Source: Panacagrimonas sp041635265 (GTDB lineage Bacteria > Pseudomonadota > Gammaproteobacteria > Nevskiales > Nevskiaceae). Taken from it: 18,804 nucleotides of DNA. The notes beneath the pieces were generated by a model that searched no databases, had not been told where the DNA came from, and saw only the letters and a program-made list of their open reading frames with translations. Position 1 is the stretch's first letter. Each line of letters opens with the position of its first letter. The stretch spans positions 1 to 18,804 of the forward strand of contig JBFJJV010000048.1 of NCBI GenBank assembly GCA_041635265.1. Reading direction: 5' to 3'. Positions 1 through 6,055 of this stretch are shown piece by piece. A program made the position numbers and the translations under genes.

Positions 1-155
1 GCAAGGAGAACCGAGAAGGAAACTAGGGCCGGGAACAAAAAACGCACTGGGGAAATCCTCTTCAAAGTCGATGGCTGCACGCAGTATCCGCGCAAGCCCG
101 CAATATTACCGCAGGGCAGCTGAATAGCGGCAGTGGGCTGCTCTGCGGCGTAGAC
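1..155. other. Left-edge region with no assignable gene
   Basis: Two plus-strand frames are open from the left edge: one from base 1 to a TGA at 121-123, the other to a TAG near 125-127. Neither translation (about 40 residues each, basic and low in hydrophobic residues) resembles a family I recognise. One of them could be the 3' end of a gene that starts outside the window, but I cannot choose between them. The only clear structure is the hairpin at 109-148. Confidence 0.3.
109..148. other. GC-rich hairpin upstream of the lemA operon
   Basis: Bases 109-120 (CCGCAGGGCAGC) pair with 137-148 (GCTGCTCTGCGG) over 12 positions, 11 Watson-Crick and one G-U, around a 16-nt loop. No T-run follows, so it is not a classical intrinsic terminator. 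It may end transcription of an upstream gene or sit in the 5' leader of the LemA-family gene starting at 180. Seen in the sequence; its role is inferred. Confidence 0.5.
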
Positions 156-179
156 TTGGGCGATCAGATAGGGGGAAGC

Positions 180-749
180 ATGGGAATTTATATTTTTCTG
201 GCGCTGGTGGGCGCGCTATTGATCTACGCGATCATCATTTACAACGGCTTGGTGGCGCTCAAGCACAACATCAGCAAATCCTGGAGCAATATTGACGTCC
301 TGCTCAAGCAGCGCCACGACGAACTGCCGAAACTGGTGGAAGTTTGCAAGCAGCATATGGAATTCGAGGCCGGCGCGCTTGAAAAAGTCATGCGAGCGCG
401 TAGCGGTGCCAAGGCTGCGCTGGACAAGGGCGACGTCAAGGGCGTCGGAATTGCCGAGACCATGATGCGCTCGGGACTGGGCAATATTACCGCCACGGTG
501 GAAGCCTATCCGGAACTGCGTGCCAACGAGTCCCTGCAGACGCTGTTGGGGCGGATTACGGGCCTGGAAAACGCCATCGCGGACCGCCGCGAGTTCTATA
601 ACGAGAGCGTCAATCTCAACAATGTGCGGATCGAGCAATTCCCGGATGTCCTGGTCGCCCGTATGGGGACTTTCCCGGCGGCCGAGCTGCTTGAATTTCA
701 GGACGGAGAGATTGCAGACGTCGACGTCAAGCAACTGTTTGCATCCTAG
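180..749 (+). CDS. lemA: LemA family membrane protein
   Basis: The 189-residue protein opens with one hydrophobic segment (about residues 3-21, MGIYIFLALVGALL...) and then a charged helical region with the LemA signature: IYNGLVALKH, SWSNIDVLLKQRHDELPKLV, and a late conserved stretch around REFYNESVNLNN. LemA proteins are envelope helical-bundle proteins whose molecular job is unsettled. The ATG at 180 is preferred over an in-frame TTG at 156 because AGGGGGAAG lies directly upstream and the membrane helix then begins at the N-terminus. The 'RHDELPKLVEVCK' form is, as I recall, typical of LemA proteins found beside GIDE-domain genes, and a GIDE-domain gene lies two genes downstream. It is the first gene of a tight operon, with 11 bases to the next start. 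The family call is firm; the function is not known. Confidence 0.9.
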   Translation: MGIYIFLALVGALLIYAIIIYNGLVALKHNISKSWSNIDVLLKQRHDELPKLVEVCKQHMEFEAGALEKVMRARSGAKAALDKGDVKGVGIAETMMRSGLGNITATVEAYPELRANESLQTLLGRITGLENAIADRREFYNESVNLNNVRIEQFPDVLVARMGTFPAAELLEFQDGEIADVDVKQLFAS

Positions 750-760
750 GGAGAGCAATC

Positions 761-1111
761 ATGGTGGCGACCATTGCTATCAGCGTCCTGTGCACCTCAC
801 TGTTGTCCGCGCTTCTGACTTGGGCGCTGGCCTATTGGTTTTTCCAGCGGCAGATCTCGGGCCGCTTCGAGGCGCGTTTGCAGCAGATTCAGGATGAATT
901 CGAGGCGCGCGTCAAACGTGGCGTATTAGCGGCCGGGGAAGAGCTGATGCCGGACCTGCGCGAGCAGGTGAGTCTGGGCTTTCAGGACGCACTAAGGGGT
1001 TCGGAAACCGGTGAGATGGTCGAATCTTATGCCGGTGCGGTGAATCGCGGCGCCGATCTGATCAGCAGTCGTATCGAAACCCTGTTTGGCTTCAAGCCTA
1101 AAAAGAAGTAG
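761..1111 (+). CDS. Small single-pass membrane protein of unknown function
   Basis: This 116-residue protein has one clear N-terminal transmembrane segment (about residues 4-28, ending ...LAYWFF). An amphipathic, charged helical stretch follows (about 29-65, with repeated FEAR/DEFEARVKR patterns) that could form a coiled coil. The tail is basic (FKPKKK). I recognise no named domain. A good ribosome binding site (GGGAGAG) sits just after the lemA-family stop codon, and the stop here is eight bases before the GIDE-domain gene, so all three are almost certainly cotranscribed. The position suggests a partner or assembly factor for the LemA/GIDE membrane proteins; this is inference from context alone. 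The frame is well supported because it runs gap-free between two real genes and has a coherent membrane-protein pattern. Confidence 0.8.
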   Translation: MVATIAISVLCTSLLSALLTWALAYWFFQRQISGRFEARLQQIQDEFEARVKRGVLAAGEELMPDLREQVSLGFQDALRGSETGEMVESYAGAVNRGADLISSRIETLFGFKPKKK

Positions 1112-1119
1112 CCATCTGC

Positions 1120-2055
1120 ATGGACTCGCTGGCTTTTTGGGCCGGTCTGATTGCTCAGGCCGAGCCCGGTAAATTCTGGTTCGGCACATTGGGCGCCTGT
1201 CTCGCTGCGATCGCACTGGTGGGTTACGGCTTCCTGCGTCTGCAGCGCGCGCGTTTGCTGGAAGACACACCGACCTCGCGTATTCGCTCGGCAGCACAGG
1301 GCTATGTGGAGTTGCACGGCTACGCGCGCACGCTGCCAGGCCCTGAAATTGCCTCGCCGCTGTCGGGCCAGCGATGCTGTTGGTGGGATTATCGGGTGGA
1401 ACAGCGCCGCCGCAAACACGGCAGTCGCGGCGGCTCCAGCTGGGTCACGATTGATCGCGGCCGGTCGGATGATTTGTTCACCATTGAAGACGCCACCGGT
1501 AAATGCATAGTGGATCCGGTGGGTGCCACGGTGGTTCCCGATCTATCGCGCAAATGGCGCGGTAGCCAGCCCAGGCCACGCGGCTTTCCAAGCAAGAGTC
1601 CGCTGTGGGGATTTGGCGAATATCGCTACAGCGAACGAATGATCAATTACGGCACGGCAATGTACGCCTTGGGCCAATTCCAGACCCAGATCGCGTTTCG
1701 AGCCGATGATGAAGCCCTGGAGCTCAGTGAATTACTCTCCATATGGAAACAGGACAAGCGCGCGCTGCTGAGGCGTTTCGACGCCAATCAGGATGGCGAA
1801 ATTGATCTGGAGGAATGGGAAGTAGCGCGACGCGAGGCGATCAGGTCGGTCCGCGCCGATCACGTCAAGCGTTCGGTGCAGCCGGATTTGAATATTCTGA
1901 ACAAGCCCAAGGGGCAGCGCCCCTACATTCTCTCGACCAAAACCGAGCAGGAGCTGACGCGCGCTTGGCGTTGGTCTGGCCTGGCGGGTCTGCTAACGGG
2001 CGGTGTTTTGGGTGCGGGTGTGGTTTTTGCCCTGATTGCGCGCGGGCTAATTTAG
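1120..2055 (+). CDS. GIDE-domain membrane protein with an EF-hand insertion
   Basis: The 311-residue protein has a transmembrane segment near residues 20-40 and another near 285-309. Between them is a region resembling the GIDE domain (SAAQGYVELHGYARTLPG, PLSGQRCCWWDYRVE, then ...WVTIDRGRSDDLFTIEDATGKCIVDP). GIDE is the domain that in eukaryotic MULAN/MUL1 precedes a RING finger; bacterial versions lack the RING and have no proven activity. Residues 221-232 (DANQDGEIDLEE) match a canonical 12-residue EF-hand calcium loop, with D1, N3, D5, G6, I8 and E12 all present and helical sequence on both sides. This suggests calcium sensing on one face of the membrane. It is the last gene of the LemA operon, starting eight bases after the previous stop, with a weak AGAAG ribosome site. 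The family call is good; the calcium role is inferred from the motif. Confidence 0.8.
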   Translation: MDSLAFWAGLIAQAEPGKFWFGTLGACLAAIALVGYGFLRLQRARLLEDTPTSRIRSAAQGYVELHGYARTLPGPEIASPLSGQRCCWWDYRVEQRRRKHGSRGGSSWVTIDRGRSDDLFTIEDATGKCIVDPVGATVVPDLSRKWRGSQPRPRGFPSKSPLWGFGEYRYSERMINYGTAMYALGQFQTQIAFRADDEALELSELLSIWKQDKRALLRRFDANQDGEIDLEEWEVARREAIRSVRADHVKRSVQPDLNILNKPKGQRPYILSTKTEQELTRAWRWSGLAGLLTGGVLGAGVVFALIARGLI

Positions 2056-2088
2056 TTTGGGGCAGGGTAGCTCAGCTGCTTTGGTGGA

Positions 2089-2183
2089 CTTGAGTGAGAC
2101 TGATCTCCCTATCCGTTTTCCGCGTATTTCGCTCATGGCGCTCAAGCCTTCACAATAGAGGGCCCAATTTCGTCTCACTCAAG
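2089..2183. repeat. Perfect 12-bp inverted repeat flanking the prlC leader
   Basis: CTTGAGTGAGAC at 2089-2100 recurs as its exact reverse complement GTCTCACTCAAG at 2172-2183, separated by 71 bases. The second copy ends 13 bases before the prlC start codon. The pair fills most of the 141-base gap between the GIDE-domain gene and prlC. It could be a two-site operator for a dimeric regulator or a long-range mRNA stem occluding the start. Only the repeat itself is seen. Confidence 0.6.
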
Positions 2184-2196
2184 AATCTATTTCCAG

Positions 2197-4281
2197 ATGA
2201 GCAATGCGCTTCTGGCCGAAAGGCCACTCAATGTTCTGCCGCCGTTTGCGGAGATTTCTGCCGATCAGGCCGGGGAGGCGCTGGCCGCCGTTCTGGAGCG
2301 TAATCGCCAACAGCTGGCGCGGGTTCTGCAGGCCGCAGGCGAGCCTGACTGGGACAGCTTGATCACGCCTCTGGATGAGATGAGTGAGCGGCTGTCGGCA
2401 GTCTGGGGGCCCATATCGCATTTGTTCAGCGTCTGCTCCACCGATGAATGGCGCGCGGCCTATAACGCCGGATTGCCGCTGCTGACCGAGTACAGCCTGG
2501 AAATGTCTCAGTCGGAGCCGCTGTATCACGCTTACAAAGCCCTGTCCGAGTCAGAAACGTTTGCGACGTCGCTCAGCGCGGTGCAGCAAAAGGTGATCAA
2601 AGACGCCCTCCGCGATTTCCGCCTGTCCGGCATCGGCCTGCCTGAAGACAAAAAAACGCGATTCAAGGAAATCGCGATGCGCCTGTCTGAATTGCACACC
2701 AAGTTTGAAGAGAATGTGATGGACGCTATTCAGGCTTGGTCTCTGCACATCAGCGATGCTGGGCGACTGCAGGGTATGTCTGCCGCCGCTCTGGAGCAGG
2801 CGGCAGTCAAAGCCAGGGAAAAGCAACTGCAAGGTTGGTTGTTGACCTTGGATTTTCCCAGTTTTGACGCTGTTATTTCCTATGCGGATGATCGCGCGCT
2901 GCGCCAGGAGGTTTACACCGCTTTCGCGACCCGCGCGTCCGATCGGGGGCCGCAGGCGGGGGAGTTTGATAACTCTGCCCTGATGGACGAAATTCTCAAG
3001 CTGCGGCACGAGGAATCCCAGCTGCTTGGCTTCAGCAATTACGCCGAGCTGTCGCTGGAAACCAAGATGGCGGAAACGCCGGATGCGGTTGAGGAATTTC
3101 TGCTCGATCTCGCCCGGCGCGCGAAAGAGGCGGCCTCGGCGGAACTTGAGACCCTGCGCGAATTTTCCAAAAGCATGGGTGGACCGGACAGGATCGAGTC
3201 CTGGGATCTGGCTTATTACTCAGAGAAGCTCAAGGAGCAGCAGCTGGGTCTGAACGAAGAGGCTTTGCGTCCTTACTTCCCATTGCCTGCCGTGTTGCAA
3301 GGTCTGTTCGACCTGATAAAGGCGCTTTACGACGTGACCGTGGTCGAGCAAAAAGGGGCATCGACCTGGCATCCCTCGGTGCAGCTTTTCGATCTGCAGG
3401 ATGCATCGGGCAATGTCTTTGGCCATTTCTATCTTGACCTCTATGCTCGCGACAAAAAACGTGGCGGTGCCTGGATGGATGAATGCGCTGGTCGACGCAG
3501 GACCGCGCAAGGCCAGCAGCGTCCAGTGGCTTATCTTGTGTGCAATTTCAGACCGCCACTGGACGAGCAGCCGGGCTTGCTTACGCACGATGAATTGCTC
3601 ACGCTCTATCACGAGTGCGGACACGGGCTGCACTTATTGATGACCCAGGTCGAGGAGTCTGCGCTGTCGGGTATCAATGGCGTCGAATGGGATGCGGTGG
3701 AGCTGCCAAGCCAGTTCATGGAGAACTGGTGCTATGAGCCTTCGCTTCTCAAGTCTTACGCCCGACATTGGCAGACCGGGGCGGCACTGCCGGATGATCA
3801 GATCGCAAAATTGCGCGAGTCACGCTGCTTTCAGGCCGGACTTGGCACCGTGCGCCAGATCGAGTTTTCGCTGTTCGATTTGCGTTTGCACCGCGATTTC
3901 GACCCGGACAAGGGTGCGCAGGTCTTGCCCTTGATGGAGGCGGTGCGCGCTGAGGTGGCGGTACTGCATCCGCCGGCGTTCAACCGCATGCCCTGGAGCT
4001 TCAGCCATATTTTTGCCGGCGGTTACGCAGCGGGTTACTACAGTTACAAATGGGCTGAAGTTTTGTCCGCTGACGCATTTTCAGCGTTTGAAGAAGCCGG
4101 GCTGGAGCCGCAACAGTTGCGTGAAACCGGAAGAAAATTTCTTGAAAACCTGCTGTCACGTGGCGGCTCGCAGCAAGCGGCCAAACTGTTTCGGGACTTC
4201 CGCGGTCGTGAGCCCAGCATTGACCCGCTACTGCGCCACAACGGCCTGCTCGATGCAGCCGGCGCAGGCATCAGGGCTTAA
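2197..4281 (+). CDS. prlC: Oligopeptidase A (M3 family zinc metallopeptidase)
   Basis: This 694-residue protein matches E. coli oligopeptidase A (PrlC/OpdA, about 680 residues) along its length. The cytoplasmic enzyme degrades short peptides, including cleaved signal peptides. The zinc site is HECGH at residues 472-476, with the third ligand Glu502 in the VELPSQFMENW motif. Other landmarks are GGAWMDECAGRRR and PVAYLVCNF before the active site and FAGGYAAGYYSYKWAEVL near the C-terminus. The N-terminus (MSNALLAERPLNVLPPFAEI) aligns with that of E. coli PrlC, supporting the start at 2197, although no strong ribosome site precedes it. The third residue of the HExGH motif is Cys rather than the more usual Phe. 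It sits alone between the LemA operon and glpD. Confidence 0.95.
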   Translation: MSNALLAERPLNVLPPFAEISADQAGEALAAVLERNRQQLARVLQAAGEPDWDSLITPLDEMSERLSAVWGPISHLFSVCSTDEWRAAYNAGLPLLTEYSLEMSQSEPLYHAYKALSESETFATSLSAVQQKVIKDALRDFRLSGIGLPEDKKTRFKEIAMRLSELHTKFEENVMDAIQAWSLHISDAGRLQGMSAAALEQAAVKAREKQLQGWLLTLDFPSFDAVISYADDRALRQEVYTAFATRASDRGPQAGEFDNSALMDEILKLRHEESQLLGFSNYAELSLETKMAETPDAVEEFLLDLARRAKEAASAELETLREFSKSMGGPDRIESWDLAYYSEKLKEQQLGLNEEALRPYFPLPAVLQGLFDLIKALYDVTVVEQKGASTWHPSVQLFDLQDASGNVFGHFYLDLYARDKKRGGAWMDECAGRRRTAQGQQRPVAYLVCNFRPPLDEQPGLLTHDELLTLYHECGHGLHLLMTQVEESALSGINGVEWDAVELPSQFMENWCYEPSLLKSYARHWQTGAALPDDQIAKLRESRCFQAGLGTVRQIEFSLFDLRLHRDFDPDKGAQVLPLMEAVRAEVAVLHPPAFNRMPWSFSHIFAGGYAAGYYSYKWAEVLSADAFSAFEEAGLEPQQLRETGRKFLENLLSRGGSQQAAKLFRDFRGREPSIDPLLRHNGLLDAAGAGIRA

Positions 4282-4337
4282 ATCGGCAAGCTCGCCGTGA
4301 TGAATTTCGCAACATTCGAATCCAGAGATATTTGCTA

Positions 4338-5873
4338 ATGGCTGCACCCACTGCTTTTCCTCTTATCCGCAACGTTCGTGGTCTGCAGGATGAATTCGAC
4401 CTGCTCGTCATCGGCGGTGGCATATACGGCGCATGGACAGCCTATGACGCGGCGCTGCGCGGACTGAGTGTGGCCCTGATCGAGAAGAACGACTGGGCCA
4501 GTGGCACCTCTTCGGCTTCGAGCAAGCTGATACATGGGGGGCTGCGTTATCTCGAGCATTACGAATTCGCGCTGGTGCGCCATGCACTCAAGGAGCGGCG
4601 AACGCTTTCGCGCATCGCAGCCCATCTGGTGCGACCACTGGACTTCATCATGCCGGTGTGGAAAGGGCCGCGCGCGAGTCCCCTGAAGCTGTCCGCCGGG
4701 TTGACCCTTTACGACGCGCTGGCCTTTGGCAGCGGCCCGGTTAAGCCGCACAAGCATTTTCGACCCAAGGCTTTGCTCAAGCATTATCACTATGTGGATC
4801 CGGCCAATCTGATGGGTGGATTTCGCTACGGTGACTGCCAGGAAGATGATGCGCGCATGACCATGACCGTGGTGGCTGCCGCGCAGTCTGCCGGCGCGGT
4901 CTGCGTCAATCGCGTCAAGGCAGATAAAGTATTGCGCGATAGCACGGGCATCAGTGGCGCTCTGGTAAGCGACAGTGAAAGTGGCGAATCTTTCCCGGTG
5001 AAAGCACGCTGCATCGTGAATTCGGCCGGCCCCTGGGCGCGCTCTCTGCTCGGACCAGAGGCGCCAGCGGTGAAGTTGATCAAGGGCACCCATCTTTTGC
5101 TGCCAGCCATCCCGGGTTGCACCGAAGCCTTTCTGCTGACGGCAGCCGACGGCCGCGTCTTTTTCGTCATTCCTTGGTATGGCAAAACCTTGGTCGGCAC
5201 CACCGAGTCTGAGGTGGACTCACCCGACGAGGCGCTACCCACGGATGAAGAAACCAGTTATCTGATTGATGGCGTACGTCGCGGGCTACCGGGTCTGGGC
5301 TGGACCGAGAGCGATGTGATCACGCGCTATTCCGGCGTGCGCTCGCTGCAGGCCGAAGATGCCGCCAGCCTGGCCGCCGTGTCGCGCGAGTTCGAGATCG
5401 CACAACCCGAACCGCGCCTGGTGCTGCCCATAGGTGGCAAGTACACGACCTCTCGCTGCGATTCTGTCGAGATCGTGGATGTTGTGCAGAAAGCGCTGGG
5501 ACAGAAGAAGACACGCACGCGCACCCATCTGCGTCGCTTGCCCGGTGCACCGCCCGCAGCGGATTTCGACATCTGGCTGGCGGAAGCGGTCAAGCAGCTG
5601 ACCGGAGCCGGAGTGGACGGCTTGGCTGCGCGTTATGCGGCGCATCGTCACGGCACCCGGACTCGGCAACTTCTGGCCCTGATCGAAACAGATCCCTCGC
5701 TGGCTGAGCGCGTTCATGAAGACGCCCCGTTCATCAAGGCTGAGGTAAAAATCGCCTATCGCGATGAAATGGCACTCTCTGCAGACGATGTCCTGCGCCG
5801 CAGAATGCCGCTGGCACTGCTCGTGCAAGATATCCGCGAGGCGCGTAACATCGCGAATGGCTTGCGCGCCTGA
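4338..5873 (+). CDS. glpD: Aerobic glycerol-3-phosphate dehydrogenase (FAD)
   Basis: This 511-residue flavoprotein oxidises sn-glycerol-3-phosphate to dihydroxyacetone phosphate at the inner membrane and passes electrons to quinone. The dinucleotide-binding motif VIGGGIYGAWTA lies near residues 24-35. The GlpD hallmark SSASSKLIHGGLRYLEHYEF follows at about 58-77, and RCIVNSAGPWA, LPIGGKYTT and the C-terminal GlpD-type helical domain are all present. The length matches E. coli GlpD (501). The ATG at 4338 is chosen over a TTG two codons upstream; AGAGA lies a little before it. No glpK, glpF or glpR is in the window, so any glycerol kinase must be elsewhere. The next gene, a lipase, starts 182 bases downstream, so a shared lipid-catabolic role is plausible but unproven. 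Confidence 0.96.
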   Translation: MAAPTAFPLIRNVRGLQDEFDLLVIGGGIYGAWTAYDAALRGLSVALIEKNDWASGTSSASSKLIHGGLRYLEHYEFALVRHALKERRTLSRIAAHLVRPLDFIMPVWKGPRASPLKLSAGLTLYDALAFGSGPVKPHKHFRPKALLKHYHYVDPANLMGGFRYGDCQEDDARMTMTVVAAAQSAGAVCVNRVKADKVLRDSTGISGALVSDSESGESFPVKARCIVNSAGPWARSLLGPEAPAVKLIKGTHLLLPAIPGCTEAFLLTAADGRVFFVIPWYGKTLVGTTESEVDSPDEALPTDEETSYLIDGVRRGLPGLGWTESDVITRYSGVRSLQAEDAASLAAVSREFEIAQPEPRLVLPIGGKYTTSRCDSVEIVDVVQKALGQKKTRTRTHLRRLPGAPPAADFDIWLAEAVKQLTGAGVDGLAARYAAHRHGTRTRQLLALIETDPSLAERVHEDAPFIKAEVKIAYRDEMALSADDVLRRRMPLALLVQDIREARNIANGLRA

Positions 5874-6055
5874 GTTCACTGTCATTTTCGCCATACTCAT
5901 CGATCTGAAGTAGGCGAAACATAATGGAAAGCTTTGGCACGTAATTCCTTTCAGGAGGACGTGTTCGAACTTGGCAGAGAGAACATCAGTCGGCCCCGAT
6001 TCGTGCCTCAGATGCACGTGCGGACTCGTCGTCCAGCTTTATGATTGGAGGCGTT
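5874..6055. promoter_or_regulatory. Leader region of the lipase operon
   Basis: This 182-base gap holds a short inverted repeat (TTTCGCC at 5886-5892, GGCGAAA at 5913-5919) directly followed by CATAAT (5920-5925), a 5/6 match to a sigma-70 -10 box. I see no convincing -35 box at the right distance. Further down, AGGAGG (5953-5958) is a strong ribosome-binding sequence far upstream of the lipase start, and GTTCGAAC (5963-5970) is an 8-bp palindrome. The lipase uses its own site, GGAGG at 6047-6051. A promoter for the lipase operon probably lies here, but its exact position is uncertain. Confidence 0.3.

Noticed and set aside
2060..2090. tRNA-like string GGGTAGCTCAGCTG
   Set aside because: It resembles a tRNA 5' half, but no anticodon arm or T-arm sequence follows and no acceptor stem can be paired.
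4313..4324. TTCGAATCC, like a tRNA T-loop
   Set aside because: The flanking five bases cannot form a T-stem, and no D-arm or acceptor stem is present upstream.
4335..5093. Minus-strand open frame opposite glpD
   Set aside because: It is a shadow of glpD, with no family resemblance and composition typical of antisense translation.
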